Assembly (NCBI RefSeq): GCF_013034685.1 | Contig: NZ_WQGO01000003.1 | Coordinates: 124,001 to 188,000, forward strand | Direction: 5' to 3' | Length of the DNA: 64,000 nucleotides | Source: Ruegeria lacuscaerulensis | GTDB lineage: Bacteria; Pseudomonadota; Alphaproteobacteria; Rhodobacterales; Rhodobacteraceae | In this document: piece by piece, positions 52,036 through 61,715 of the stretch | How the letters are laid out: each line of letters begins with the position of its first letter | Numbering within the stretch: the first letter of the stretch is position 1 | The notes under the pieces: model-generated | Seen by the model: the letters and a program-made list of their open reading frames with translations, nothing else | Databases searched by the model: none | What the model was told of the DNA's origin: nothing | Program-made: the position numbers and the translations under genes

Positions 52036-52920
52036 CTATAGCGGCCGCAACGTGCGGCTTGCACTGCGTTTCACGGCTTGGGTCAACGGTTGCAGGGCCG
52101 GGGCCAGAATGCGCCCGACCTGCCATGTCAGTGGCACGTCAAACGGGGCATCGGGTTTTAGTACAGTCAGTCGGCCATCCTCCAGCGCTGATTTCGCCAG
52201 ATTTTCCGGGTTCATACCCCATCCCAATCCGGCAATGGCCGCATCGACAAAGCCATGCGACGACGCGAGAAAGTGCGACGGCGGTGAGATGCGTCGCCCG
52301 AATTCCTGAGCGATCCAAGCCTTTTGCAAGCCGTCCTTGCGGTTAAAGGTCAGGCAAGGCGCACGGCCAAGACTGGCGGTATCGACGCTGTTTGAGAACC
52401 ACTTTTGCATAAAGGCAGGGCTGGCCGTCGCGAGATAGCGAAACGACCCCAAAGCAAAGGCATCGCATCCCGCTACAGGTTGCCCGCCAATGGTGACAGC
52501 GGCGCTGACCTCGCCCCGGCGCAACCAGTCGGCGGAATGGTCTTGATCGTCCAGTACAAGGTCGAACAACAACCCATCCACCTGCGCCATGGCTTGAATG
52601 AACCATGTCGCCAGAACATCGGCGGGTACAGCGATGCGCACGCGGGTCAAGGGGGCCTCTCGGTCCAGCGTCAGTTCACGCGCCAGTTGGGCTTCAAGCA
52701 GTCCAATATCCTCGGCATGTTGCGCAATGCGCAGCCCGGCGGGGGTGGCCGTGCACGGGGTGCCGCGCAGGATCAAGGCTGCGCCGACCCGATCCTCCAG
52801 CGCTTTGATCCGCTGGGAAATGGCCGAAGGCGTGACGGACAACTCGGACGCGGCGGCCTCGAAACTGCCGTGGCGCAGAATGGCTGACAAAGCCGACAGG
52901 TGGTTGGGATCGAGCAGCAT
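52036..52920 (-). CDS. argP: LysR-family regulator ArgP (IciA)
   Basis: The 294-residue regulator starts MLLDPNHLSALSAILRHGSF, the ArgP HTH. The substrate-binding domain follows. ArgP senses lysine and arginine and activates the exporter gene argO. That exporter is encoded divergently 87 bases away, which supports the name. The divergent spacer would carry the ArgP binding site. Confidence 0.9.
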   Translation of the reverse strand: MLLDPNHLSALSAILRHGSFEAAASELSVTPSAISQRIKALEDRVGAALILRGTPCTATPAGLRIAQHAEDIGLLEAQLARELTLDREAPLTRVRIAVPADVLATWFIQAMAQVDGLLFDLVLDDQDHSADWLRRGEVSAAVTIGGQPVAGCDAFALGSFRYLATASPAFMQKWFSNSVDTASLGRAPCLTFNRKDGLQKAWIAQEFGRRISPPSHFLASSHGFVDAAIAGLGWGMNPENLAKSALEDGRLTVLKPDAPFDVPLTWQVGRILAPALQPLTQAVKRSASRTLRPL

Positions 52921-53007
52921 TAGCCTGACTTAATCAAGATCAACATCTTTAATTTGATAGGGCGGCAGGATCGTCGTAGTCAACGGGGCATCGCGTAAGG
53001 AGGTCCC
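52921..53007. promoter_or_regulatory. argP-argO divergent control region
   Basis: This 87-base spacer between the two start codons must hold both promoters and the ArgP operator. The AT-rich CTTTAATTTGATAG stretch near 52950 is a plausible promoter element, and TAAGGAGG precedes argO as a strong ribosome-binding site. Confidence 0.5.
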
Positions 53008-53607
53008 ATGTCCACATCCCTGATCGCCGGTTTTGCGCTTGGCTTCAGCCTGATCCTTGCCATCGGGGCCCAGAATGCCTTTGTCCTGCGACAGGGGCTG
53101 CGGCGCGAGCATGTGTTTCCCCTGTGTCTGACCTGCGCCGTCTCTGACGCGATTCTGATTGCGGCGGGCGTGGCCGGGTTCGGAACGCTGGCGCAGGCGG
53201 TCCCGTGGTTTGAGACCGCGATGCGCTATGGTGGTGCGATTTTCCTGACATGGTACGGGTTACGCAGCCTGCGATCCGCGTGGCGCGGCGGCGCGGTGAT
53301 GCATGTCACGGGCGGCCAGCGTGCCAGCCTGCGCTCTGTCCTGCTGACGGTGCTGGCTTTCACCTGGCTGAATCCGCATGTCTATCTGGATACCGTGGTT
53401 CTGATCGGATCAATCTCGGCGCAATATGAGGATCGTCTGGCATTTGCCGCCGGCGCAATGATTTCCAGCTTTGTCTTCTTTTTTTCGCTGGGCTACGGGG
53501 CAGGGGTCTTGTCCCCGATCTTCGCGCGCCCCAGGGCATGGCAGGTGCTGGACGCGATTATCGGTGTGGTGATGCTGTCGATTGCGGTCAAGCTTGTCTC
53601 ACTCTGA
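53008..53607 (+). CDS. argO: LysE/ArgO-family amino-acid exporter
   Basis: The 199-residue inner-membrane exporter has six helices. LysE motifs GFSLILAIGAQNAFVLRQGL (near residue 12) and FTWLNPHVYLDTVVLIG are intact. It exports arginine or lysine and analogues. It is divergent from argP, its expected activator, and its length is the family norm. The EamA gene follows 41 bases later. Confidence 0.93.
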   Translation: MSTSLIAGFALGFSLILAIGAQNAFVLRQGLRREHVFPLCLTCAVSDAILIAAGVAGFGTLAQAVPWFETAMRYGGAIFLTWYGLRSLRSAWRGGAVMHVTGGQRASLRSVLLTVLAFTWLNPHVYLDTVVLIGSISAQYEDRLAFAAGAMISSFVFFFSLGYGAGVLSPIFARPRAWQVLDAIIGVVMLSIAVKLVSL

Positions 53608-53648
53608 GGGTCTTGCTCTTGGGCGGTATTCGGTGTTGAACCGTTAAC

Positions 53649-54557
53649 ATGACAACCCTCACCGCGCCCTCCCGGCCTGTCGCCGGCATGTTCTGGATGT
53701 TCTCGGCCGGGATATCCTTCGTGGCCATGACGGCGCTGGTAAAGTCGCTGGGATCCAGTTTGGACCCGATACAGGCCGCGTTTTTCCGGTTTGTGTTCGG
53801 GTTGGTCTTTCTGCTGCCTGCTTTGCGACTAATCGTGTCCACGCCGCTGACGCGCAAGCATCTGACCCTGTTCGGGATACGCGGGATAGTGCATGCGGTG
53901 TCGGTGATGTTCTGGTTCTATGCAATGACCCAGATCCCCTTGGCCGAGGTTACGGCGATGAACTACATGACCCCGGTCTATGTCACGCTTGGTGCGGCGC
54001 TGTTTCTGGGCGAGCCGCTGGCGTTTCGGCGTATCGCGGCCATTGGCGTGGCCCTGATCGGGGTTGCCATTATCCTCAGACCGGGGTTTCGAGAGGTTTC
54101 GCCCGGTCATATCGCCATGCTGATGACCTCGCTGACATTAGGGGCGTCTTATCTACTGGCCAAGCGGCTGGTGCAGGACTTGCCGCCCTCGGTCGTGGTG
54201 GCGCATATGTCGATCTGGGTAACCATCGCGCTGATCCCGTTTGTGATTGCGGTCTGGACGCCGCCCAGTTGGTACGATCTGGGCATCCTGTTCCTGATCG
54301 CCAGCTTCGCCACGCTGGGGCACTATTTGATGACGCTGGCCTTGCAGGCAGCCCCTGTGGCCGTCACACAACCGGTGACCTTCCTGCAGCTGATCTGGGC
54401 GACGCTTATGGGGGCGTTGGTCTTTCATGAAAGCGTCGACTTTTGGGTTGTCGCCGGTGGCACACTGATTCTGGCCGCTGTCAGTTTCATCGCCTGGCGC
54501 GAGGCGGTTTTGAACCGCAGCAGCCTGACCACGCCCAGCATTGCCCCCAAGCTCTAG
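53649..54557 (+). CDS. EamA/DMT-family transporter
   Basis: The 302-residue inner-membrane protein has ten helices in two EamA repeats. The first covers about residues 15-142 and the second about 155-290, with PVTFLQLIWATLMGALVFHE in the second. The substrate is unknown, commonly a small metabolite or amino acid exported from the cell. It is close to argO on the same strand. Confidence 0.9.
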   Translation: MTTLTAPSRPVAGMFWMFSAGISFVAMTALVKSLGSSLDPIQAAFFRFVFGLVFLLPALRLIVSTPLTRKHLTLFGIRGIVHAVSVMFWFYAMTQIPLAEVTAMNYMTPVYVTLGAALFLGEPLAFRRIAAIGVALIGVAIILRPGFREVSPGHIAMLMTSLTLGASYLLAKRLVQDLPPSVVVAHMSIWVTIALIPFVIAVWTPPSWYDLGILFLIASFATLGHYLMTLALQAAPVAVTQPVTFLQLIWATLMGALVFHESVDFWVVAGGTLILAAVSFIAWREAVLNRSSLTTPSIAPKL

Positions 54558-54586
54558 TCGATTTCCAGGTGGCAGAGGTGTTATTG

Positions 54587-54600
54587 ATTGACGAGTCAAT
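54587..54600. promoter_or_regulatory. Candidate BetI operator ATTGAC-GA-GTCAAT
   Basis: A perfect 14-bp palindrome ATTGACGAGTCAAT within TTATTGATTGACGAGTCAAT lies 48 bases before the betI start. It resembles the ATTGA/TCAAT boxes bound by BetI in enterobacteria and vibrios. BetI would be released by choline. The match is by eye. Confidence 0.65.
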
Positions 54601-54647
54601 AAAAACACCCTAGCGTTTTTCCATCCTGCGCAGTGAAAGGGGGAGAG

Positions 54648-55220
54648 ATGCCAAAACTCGGAATGGAGCCGATCCGTCGGGATGCGATCGTCAAGGCGAC
54701 GATTGCCGAGCTTGGCGCAAAGAAATCCCTCGACGTCACTGTGAGTCAGATTGCCAAGCGAGCCGGTATGTCCAGCGCACTGGCGCACCATTATTTCGGG
54801 GGCAAGGATCAGATTTTCCTGGCGGCCATGCGCCGTATCCTGTCCGACTTCGGGGCTGAGGCCCGACAAGAGCTGAGCTCCGCCGCACCTGATGAACGCC
54901 CGCAGGCGATTATCCGGTCCTGCTTTGCGCCCTCGTGCTTTACGCCAGATGTGATCGCTGCATGGATGACCTTTTATGTGCTGGCACAAACCAACGAGGA
55001 GGCCCTGCGCCTTTGGAAAATATACCAGGCGCGCATTCGCTCTAATCTGATACACGCGCTGCGCCCGATGCTATCCAACCCGGTCGAGGCTGCCAATGAC
55101 ATGGTCGCCCTGATTGACGGCCTGTATATCCACGCCGCCCTGAACGCCCCGGAGGAACCGGAACTGGCAGTTAACCACGCAATGCGCGTGCTCGACACGT
55201 TTCTTGAGGCTGAAAAATGA
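54648..55220 (+). CDS. betI: TetR-family choline-responsive repressor BetI
   Basis: The 190-residue repressor has an N-terminal TetR HTH (VSQIAKRAGMSSALAHHYFG) and the ligand-binding helical domain. It is the first gene of the bet cluster and its stop overlaps betC start by four bases. The ATG follows AGGGGGAGAG. It should repress the operon until choline is present. Confidence 0.95.
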   Translation: MPKLGMEPIRRDAIVKATIAELGAKKSLDVTVSQIAKRAGMSSALAHHYFGGKDQIFLAAMRRILSDFGAEARQELSSAAPDERPQAIIRSCFAPSCFTPDVIAAWMTFYVLAQTNEEALRLWKIYQARIRSNLIHALRPMLSNPVEAANDMVALIDGLYIHAALNAPEEPELAVNHAMRVLDTFLEAEK

Positions 55221-56725
55221 CACAACCCAACATTCTGATCCTGATGGTGGATCAGCTGAACGGGACCCTTTTTCCGGACGGTCCCGCAGATTGGCTGCAT
55301 GCACCGAACCTGAAGAAACTGGCCGCCCGGTCCACGCGGTTTGCCAATGCCTACACGGCCTCGCCGCTTTGCGCGCCGGGCCGGGCCAGCTTCATGTCCG
55401 GGCAGTTGCCTTCGCGCACCGGCGTCTATGACAATGCGGCCGAGTTTCGCAGCGATATCCCTACCTACGCGCACCACTTGCGCCGGGCCGGGTACTATAC
55501 CTGCTTGTCAGGCAAGATGCATTTCGTCGGCCCAGATCAGTTGCACGGGTTCGAGGACCGCCTGACCACCGACATCTATCCCGCCGATTTCGGCTGGACG
55601 CCCGATTATCGCAAACCGGGCGAGCGGATCGACTGGTGGTATCACAATATGGGGTCGGTAACGGGCGCGGGCGTGGCCGAGATTTCCAACCAAATGGAGT
55701 ATGATGACGAGGTTGCCTATAACGCTAAGGTCAAGCTCTATGATCTGGCGCGCGGCAAGGACGATCGACCATGGTGCGTGACCGTCAGCTTTACACATCC
55801 TCATGATCCCTATGTGGCGCGCCGGAAATACTGGGATCTGTACGAGGATTGCGAGCATCTGCTGCCTGAGGTTTCGGACCTTGGCTATGACAATCAGGAT
55901 GCGCATTCGAAACGGATTTTCGACGCGAATGACTGGCGTAGCTTTGACATCTCTGAGGACGATATCCGCAAGTCCCGCCGGGCCTATTTCGCCAATATCT
56001 CGTATCTGGACGATAAGATCGGCGAAATCCTCGAAGTGTTGGAAACCACGCGGCAAGAGGCAACGATCCTGTTTGTCTCGGACCACGGCGACATGCTGGG
56101 TGAGCGGGGCCTGTGGTTCAAGATGACCTTCTTCGAGGGCTCGTCGCGGGTGCCGCTGATGATCTCTTCGCCCGATTTACCAGCGGGTCGAATTGAGGCG
56201 CCGGTCTCGACCATCGACGTCACGCCGACGCTTGGCGCGCTGGCGGGTGTCGACATGGCCGAAATCGCACCATGGACCGATGGCGAAGACCTCGTGCCGC
56301 TGGCTAAAGGCGCCGAGCGGACTGCGCCCGTGGCGATGGAATATGCGGCCGAGGCGTCATACGCGCCGCTGGTTTCGCTGCGGTATGGCAAGTGGAAATA
56401 CAACCGTTGCGCGTTGGACCCCGACCAGTTGTTCGACCTTGAGGCCGATCCGCATGAGTTGGAAAATCTCGCCGAAAAACCTGAACATGCAGGCACCTTG
56501 CAAACCCTGCGTGCCAAGTCCGAGGCGCGTTGGGATCTAAACCGGTTCGACGAAGATGTACGTGCCAGTCAAGCCCGCAGATGGGTGGTGTATGAGGCGC
56601 TGCGGCAGGGGGGGTACTACCCTTGGGATTATCAGCCCCTGCAAAAGGCATCCGAGCGTTACATGCGCAACCACATGGACCTGAATGTCGTCGAGGAAAG
56701 CCAACGCTTTCCCCGCGGAGAATAA
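55217..56725 (+). CDS. betC: Choline-sulfatase
   Basis: The 502-residue enzyme hydrolyses choline-O-sulfate to choline and sulfate. The sulfatase Cys-x-Pro-x-Arg motif is LCAPGRASFMSGQ with C52 (to be converted to formylglycine) and R56. Metal and substrate sites include LMVDQLNGTLFP near residue 10, FTHPHDPYVARRKYW and VSDHGDMLGERGLWFK. It has no signal peptide, so it is cytoplasmic like known BetC. Choline released feeds BetA. Confidence 0.96.
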   Translation: MTQPNILILMVDQLNGTLFPDGPADWLHAPNLKKLAARSTRFANAYTASPLCAPGRASFMSGQLPSRTGVYDNAAEFRSDIPTYAHHLRRAGYYTCLSGKMHFVGPDQLHGFEDRLTTDIYPADFGWTPDYRKPGERIDWWYHNMGSVTGAGVAEISNQMEYDDEVAYNAKVKLYDLARGKDDRPWCVTVSFTHPHDPYVARRKYWDLYEDCEHLLPEVSDLGYDNQDAHSKRIFDANDWRSFDISEDDIRKSRRAYFANISYLDDKIGEILEVLETTRQEATILFVSDHGDMLGERGLWFKMTFFEGSSRVPLMISSPDLPAGRIEAPVSTIDVTPTLGALAGVDMAEIAPWTDGEDLVPLAKGAERTAPVAMEYAAEASYAPLVSLRYGKWKYNRCALDPDQLFDLEADPHELENLAEKPEHAGTLQTLRAKSEARWDLNRFDEDVRASQARRWVVYEALRQGGYYPWDYQPLQKASERYMRNHMDLNVVEESQRFPRGE

Positions 56726-56813
56726 CAGACTGATTTAGTAATACCCCCTTCGGTTCGGCCAAGGTTTTTCGATGGAAAATCTTGGTGCACCGGTGGGAAA
56801 CGGAGACCCGAAA

Positions 56814-58472
56814 ATGGAAGCAGATTTCGTCATCGTCGGCGCAGGTTCCGCAGGCTGCGCGATGGCATATCGGTTGAGCGAGGCAGGGGCCTCGGTTCTG
56901 GTGATCGAGCATGGCGGAACGGATGCTGGACCGTTCATCCAGATGCCGGCTGCACTGAGCTATCCGATGAATATGTCGCGCTACGACTGGGGCTATCAGT
57001 CCGAGCCCGAGCCGCATCTGAACAACCGTCGTTTGGCCTGTCCACGCGGCAAGGTGATCGGAGGGTCTTCCTCGATCAACGGCATGGTCTATGTGCGCGG
57101 CCATGCGCGGGACTTTGATACCTGGGCCGAGATGGGGGCGGATGGGTGGTCCTATTCTGATGTGCTGCCTTATTACAAACGCATGGAGACCTGGCACGAC
57201 GGTGGGCACGGGGGCGACACGGCGTGGCGCGGCACTGATGGTCCGCTGCATGTGTCGCGTGGGCCTCGGGAAAATCCGCTGTTCAAAGCTTTTGTCGATG
57301 CTGGGCAACAGGCGGGCTACGAGATCACAGGTGACTACAACGGCGAAAAGCAGGAAGGCTTTGGCCCGATGGAACAGACTGTCTGGAAAGGACGGCGCTG
57401 GTCGGCGGCCAATGCGTATCTGAGGCCCGCGCTCAAGCGTGAGAATTGCGATATCGTGCGGGGGCTTGCCGCGCGCGTTGTCATCGAAGACGGGCGTGCG
57501 ATTGGTGTTGAGTTGATCCGTGGCGGCAAGACCGAGATCATCCGTGCGCGGCGTGAAGTGGTTTTAGCCGCGTCGTCAATCAACTCACCCAAGTTGTTGA
57601 TGCTGTCTGGGATTGGCCCGGCGGCGCATTTAGCAGAACATGGGATCGAAGTGGTTGCGGACCGGCCCGGCGTTGGCGCGAACCTGCAGGATCATCTGGA
57701 ACTGTATATCCAGCAGGCGTCCTTGCAACCGATCACGCTGTATAAACACTGGAACCTGATCAGTAAGGGATTGATCGGGGCGCAGTGGCTGTTCACGAAA
57801 ACCGGGCTGGGGGCGTCGAACCAGTTTGAAAGCGCGGCTTTCATCCGATCAAAGCCAGGTGTCGAATATCCGGATATTCAGTACCATTTCCTGCCGATTG
57901 CTGTCCGTTATGACGGGCAGGCGGCGGCCGAGGGGCATGGGTTCCAGGCGCATGTTGGGCCGATGCGGTCGCCGTCGCGGGGTGCTGTGACATTGCGATC
58001 CAAAAGGGCCGAGGATGCCCCTGTGATCCAGTTCAACTACATGAGTCATGAGACGGATTGGGAAGACTTCCGCACCTGTATCCGCCTGACCCGCGAGATT
58101 TTCGGGCAGGAGGCGTTCAAACCTTATGCAGGTAAGGAAATCCAGCCGGGGGTCGATGTGCAGAGCGACGAGGAATTGAATGGCTTCATCGCCGAACATG
58201 CCGAAAGCGCCTATCACCCGTGTGGTACCTGTCGGATGGGGCGGGCGGAGGACAAACACGCTGTCGTGGACCCTGAAGGGCGCGTGATTGGTGTGGGCGG
58301 GTTGCGCGTCGCCGACAGCTCGATCTTTCCGCAGATTACCAATGGCAACCTCAATGCACCTTCGATCATGGTGGGCGAGAAGATGTCGGACCATCTGCTG
58401 GGGAAAGACGCCTTGCCCAAGGCCAATGATCGCCCGTGGATACATCCGCAATGGGCTACCGCGCAACGGTGA
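56814..58472 (+). CDS. betA: Choline dehydrogenase
   Basis: The 552-residue GMC flavoprotein oxidises choline to betaine aldehyde and on to glycine betaine. Near the start is [17 protein letters not shown] (FAD-binding), then [19 protein letters not shown] (GMC signature 1), [15 protein letters not shown] and the active-site [19 protein letters not shown]. The chosen ATG follows GGAGACCCG; a longer in-frame start exists 14 codons upstream. There are 88 bases after betC. No betB (betaine aldehyde dehydrogenase) follows in this window. Confidence 0.95.
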   Translation: MEADFVIVGAGSAGCAMAYRLSEAGASVLVIEHGGTDAGPFIQMPAALSYPMNMSRYDWGYQSEPEPHLNNRRLACPRGKVIGGSSSINGMVYVRGHARDFDTWAEMGADGWSYSDVLPYYKRMETWHDGGHGGDTAWRGTDGPLHVSRGPRENPLFKAFVDAGQQAGYEITGDYNGEKQEGFGPMEQTVWKGRRWSAANAYLRPALKRENCDIVRGLAARVVIEDGRAIGVELIRGGKTEIIRARREVVLAASSINSPKLLMLSGIGPAAHLAEHGIEVVADRPGVGANLQDHLELYIQQASLQPITLYKHWNLISKGLIGAQWLFTKTGLGASNQFESAAFIRSKPGVEYPDIQYHFLPIAVRYDGQAAAEGHGFQAHVGPMRSPSRGAVTLRSKRAEDAPVIQFNYMSHETDWEDFRTCIRLTREIFGQEAFKPYAGKEIQPGVDVQSDEELNGFIAEHAESAYHPCGTCRMGRAEDKHAVVDPEGRVIGVGGLRVADSSIFPQITNGNLNAPSIMVGEKMSDHLLGKDALPKANDRPWIHPQWATAQR

Positions 58473-58550
58473 TTTGATCCGCGTCAAAGCGGGTTGTGGA
58501 AGACATCTATAGACTTGACTCGCAACGATATATTCTAGGAGCGAACAGGA

Positions 58551-58790
58551 ATGTCCCACACCCCGCATGAACTGGCCGAAGAATTTCCGGACAAAGTTGA
58601 ATTGATGAGCCAGCTCAAGCAATCAGACGCGCATTTTGCGCGGTTGGCGGATGAGTATCATGAAATCAACCGTGTTGTTCATCGCGCTGAAACCAATGTC
58701 GAGCCGATGGAAGATCTGGCTGAGGGCGAGCTGCGCAAGAAGCGTGCGGCGCTGAAGGACGAGATCTGGTCGATCTTATCCAAGGGTTGA
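58551..58790 (+). CDS. YdcH family protein (DUF465)
   Basis: The 79-residue highly charged helical protein matches DUF465/YdcH (FPDKVELMSQLKQSDAHFAR then LADEYHEINRVVHRAE). Function is unknown. It has its own GGAG-type site and is followed by a hairpin module. Confidence 0.9.
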   Translation: MSHTPHELAEEFPDKVELMSQLKQSDAHFARLADEYHEINRVVHRAETNVEPMEDLAEGELRKKRAALKDEIWSILSKG

Positions 58791-58795
58791 ACATC

Positions 58796-58860
58796 AGGGG
58801 CGGGGGCTCTGCCCCCGTCGCCTTCGGCGACTCCCCCGAGGTATTCTGAACAGAAGAAGG
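58796..58860 (-). repeat. Hairpin-rich intergenic module, copy 2
   Basis: Between convergent YdcH and pccR genes lie CGGGGGC-TCT-GCCCCCG and GTCGCC-TTC-GGCGAC dyads, ending GGTATTCTGAACAGAAGAAGG. Read on the minus strand this starts with the same CTTCTTCTGTTCA-type block as the copy at 37393, followed by AATACCTC. It is probably a dispersed repeat that also serves as a bidirectional terminator. Confidence 0.5.
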
Positions 58861-60261
58861 TCAGGTCACTTCGTAGGGGAGGGTGCCGCGTGTGTGCGCG
58901 TCAATCGTGAGGCGTCTTTCCAGAGGCGGGACTGAGCGTTGGTGGCAGTTTTGCCGCTCGCAGATTCGGCACGAGATGCCGATAGGCTCGTAAGCGCTGG
59001 CATTGTTGATATCGAGATTGTCTGCGTAGACCAACGCTTCAGCGTGACGGATTTCGCAACCCAGAGCGATGGCATAACGACGTACGGGGGCCCCGAATGA
59101 GCCGCCGGATTTCGAGACATCCCGCGCCAGCGAGATATATTGAACCCCGTCTGGTGTCTCCGCCAGTTGGCGCAGGAAATGGCCCGGTGTTTCGAACGCG
59201 CGGTGGACGTTCCACAGGGGGCAGGCGCCTCCGAACCGGGCAAATTGCAGCCGCGTTGCAGAATGGCGCTTGGTGATGGTGCCCGCTTGATCGACGCGGA
59301 CAAAGAAGAAAGGGATACCTTTGGCACCGGGCCGCTGCATGGTAGACAATCGGTGCGCTACCTGTTCAATCGACGCCCCAAACCGGTTGCTGAGCAGCTC
59401 GAGATCGTGACGACAGTCCTGCGCCGCCTCCAAAAATGTGCCATAGGGCATTAGCGACGCACCCGCGAAATAGTTCGCCAGACCGATTTTCGCGATCGCG
59501 CGGGCCTCTTCCGTCTGGAACTTGGCGAAGTCCAATGTGGCCTCGAGCAGCTTGTTTTGCTGAATCAGCGCTACTTGCAGCAAGAGTTGGAAAACCTGCG
59601 TTTGCGGCGCAATGCGGGAGGACAGCAGAAGAGTTTTGCTGTCAGCGTCATACTTGCGCGTTTCTTCGATATCGGAAAACTGAACGCGTATGTCACGCTC
59701 GGCCAAGCTGTTGATCGCGGCGGCACGCACGCCGCCAGTGTCTTGTGCGCGGGTAGCGAATCGCTCGGCCGCGCGGTCGACGGCGTCGATATAGTTGTCG
59801 CAATAATGGAAGAAATCCCGAACCTCCTCCCAGGGACTGGCTTGAATCTGCGCGTCTTCGCGCCCCAGCGCTTCGTCCAGTGAGGCTAGCCGTTCATGGG
59901 TTTGGCGGTAGGTTTGATGCAGTGCGATGAAGGCGCGGGCCAATGCCGGTGCGTTTGAGGCCGCCAGCCGCAGATCGGCAAGAGGTGGCGTGGCATCATC
60001 AAAGACGGGGTCGGCCAGGGCCTCGCGCATATCCGACACCAACCGTTCGCTGTCACCAGTGCTAAGCTCGGTTACGTCCATGCCGAATTCCTGCGCCAAG
60101 GCCAGAACCACGGTGGTGGAAATCGGACGGTTGTTGTTCTCCATCTGGTTCAAATAGGGCAGGGAAACCCCAAGTTTGGCAGCGAATTCTTTTTGCGTCA
60201 GGGTCAGGCGCGTGCGCATTTCGCGTAGTTTCGCACCGGCATAGAGTTTCTGGGTCGCCAT
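58861..60261 (-). CDS. pccR: Short-chain fatty acyl-CoA regulator PccR (ScfR family)
   Basis: The 466-residue regulator starts with an XRE HTH (about residues 8-63, LTQKEFAAKLGVSLPYLNQM), then an IrrE-like middle domain and a Cys-rich C-terminus (ISCRICERQNCHQR). This architecture is the ScfR family; Rhodobacter sphaeroides PccR controls propionyl-CoA carboxylase. Here pccB lies two genes away. The ATG chosen follows the TTTGCAAC box, which also lies in its own promoter. It binds acyl-CoA as a presumed effector. Confidence 0.92.
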   Translation of the reverse strand: MATQKLYAGAKLREMRTRLTLTQKEFAAKLGVSLPYLNQMENNNRPISTTVVLALAQEFGMDVTELSTGDSERLVSDMREALADPVFDDATPPLADLRLAASNAPALARAFIALHQTYRQTHERLASLDEALGREDAQIQASPWEEVRDFFHYCDNYIDAVDRAAERFATRAQDTGGVRAAAINSLAERDIRVQFSDIEETRKYDADSKTLLLSSRIAPQTQVFQLLLQVALIQQNKLLEATLDFAKFQTEEARAIAKIGLANYFAGASLMPYGTFLEAAQDCRHDLELLSNRFGASIEQVAHRLSTMQRPGAKGIPFFFVRVDQAGTITKRHSATRLQFARFGGACPLWNVHRAFETPGHFLRQLAETPDGVQYISLARDVSKSGGSFGAPVRRYAIALGCEIRHAEALVYADNLDINNASAYEPIGISCRICERQNCHQRSVPPLERRLTIDAHTRGTLPYEVT

Positions 60262-60326
60262 GGCGGGCCTTTGCAACTTTTCTGTTGCGGCAAGCTAACT
60301 TTGCAAAAATAACTGTGCAAGTACCG
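60262..60326. promoter_or_regulatory. pccR promoter region with TTTGCAA boxes
   Basis: TTTGCAAC at 60270 and TTTGCAAA at 60300-60307 followed by a TGTGCAAG at 60314 sit in the 5' leader of pccR. These match the TTTGCAAA-type sequence reported for PccR in Rhodobacter, so autoregulation is likely. Confidence 0.6.
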
Positions 60327-61532
60327 CTATAGACCCATCCGTCTTTCCCGCCGAATAACAGAGACTATCGCGCCTACGGCAAGCAGAGCGGTAATCAGCA
60401 TCAGCCAAAGCAACGGCATCGCTCCTGTTTCATGGGTTAGGAGGAACCCGGCCAGTGCACTCAGACCAGCACCGCCTGCCAGCATGATGGCACCGCTTAG
60501 ACCCGCCGCCGTTGCCGCCAGATGCGGGCGCACCGACAGGGCACCGGATGTTGCATTGGGAATTGTCATGCCATTTCCGATACCCACAATCGTCATCAAG
60601 CCGAAAAAGCTGAGCGGTGTCCCAAGTCCAATCAGGAACAACAGCGCGGAAATCAGCACGCCGCACGCGTTCAGAATGCAGCCGCGCAGGACCATCCGGT
60701 TCACACCGAATTTGACGGAAAACCGCCCGCTGATGAAGTTCCCGGCAAAATAGCCCAGAGCGGGTGCCCCGAAATAAACGCCGACCTCGGCTGCGGACAT
60801 GCCGAAGATCTCGGTTCCGATGAAAGGTGCGCCGCCGAGATAGGCAAAAAACGCGCCGGATGACAGGGCGGACGACATCGAATAGCCCCAGAAGCGGGGC
60901 GAGGTGAGGAGTTCGGGGTATTCGCGGAACTGTTGCAGCAGCGTCTTGCCGCTTTTGGCCGAGGTTTCACCGAAATCCTTAAAACACAGGATCAGTGTCA
61001 GAGTGCCCAATACGAAAGGCAGCCAGAAATTTGCCTTCCAGCCGAAGGATTCCTCCAACAGCCCTCCGATTGCCGGGGCGATCATCGGAACGACGGCCAT
61101 GCCCATGGTTACATAGCCGATCATCGACGCCGCCTGATCCTGATCATACAGGTCTCTCACAGCTGCCCGGCTGAGGACCATACCTACGACAATAATCGCC
61201 TGCGACATGCGAAAAGCCAGAAAGACCTCGGCATTAGGCGCGTAGATGCAGCCAAGTGTTACGATCAGGAACAGGGCCATGCCCCACAGCAAAACGGGTC
61301 TGCGACCGGCCTTGTCCGCAATCGGGCCAATGAGAATCTGCAAGATCGCACTGACCATCAGGTACAGCGCGATGGACAACTGCATAACCCTGTAGTCGGT
61401 TTGGAAATGCACGGCCATGTTGGGCAGGCTGGGCAAATAAAGATTCAGGCTGAGCGCCGACAGGCCCGATAAAAGTACCAGCGTGGCGATAGACGGAGGC
61501 GAACGCCGTGCGGGAGGTGGTCCGAACTGCAT
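60327..61532 (-). CDS. Bcr/CflA-family MFS efflux transporter
   Basis: The 401-residue transporter has 12 predicted helices. Typical Bcr/CflA features are SLNLYLPSLPNMAVHFQTDY near residue 28 and the loop GPIADKAGRRPVLLWG. It would export drugs or metabolites. It lies just upstream of pccR on the same strand, with 65 bases between. The spacer to pccB is divergent. Confidence 0.9.
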   Translation of the reverse strand: MQFGPPPARRSPPSIATLVLLSGLSALSLNLYLPSLPNMAVHFQTDYRVMQLSIALYLMVSAILQILIGPIADKAGRRPVLLWGMALFLIVTLGCIYAPNAEVFLAFRMSQAIIVVGMVLSRAAVRDLYDQDQAASMIGYVTMGMAVVPMIAPAIGGLLEESFGWKANFWLPFVLGTLTLILCFKDFGETSAKSGKTLLQQFREYPELLTSPRFWGYSMSSALSSGAFFAYLGGAPFIGTEIFGMSAAEVGVYFGAPALGYFAGNFISGRFSVKFGVNRMVLRGCILNACGVLISALLFLIGLGTPLSFFGLMTIVGIGNGMTIPNATSGALSVRPHLAATAAGLSGAIMLAGGAGLSALAGFLLTHETGAMPLLWLMLITALLAVGAIVSVIRRERRMGL

Positions 61533-61715
61533 GGTTCAATGGTATAATCTGGGATTTCGGGAATGCCACCTACCATTTGACATGAGTATGTAACTTTTCA
61601 ATTTTGCATTATTCTTTAGCTGTGTAGTCAAAACTTTGCAAATTTGCCGAAAGTTGCTTTGGAATGGCGCTTTGTCCGTATAGTGTCCCGCCAAATTACA
61701 TAGGGGATTATCGTC
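61533..61715. promoter_or_regulatory. pccB promoter region with TTTGCAAA element
   Basis: This 183-base divergent spacer between the MFS gene and pccB holds TTTGCAAATTTGC at 61635-61647 with a nearby inverted GCAAC partner near 61653, and TTTGCA at 61603. The first is a strong candidate PccR site, giving control of propionyl-CoA carboxylase. Confidence 0.6.
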
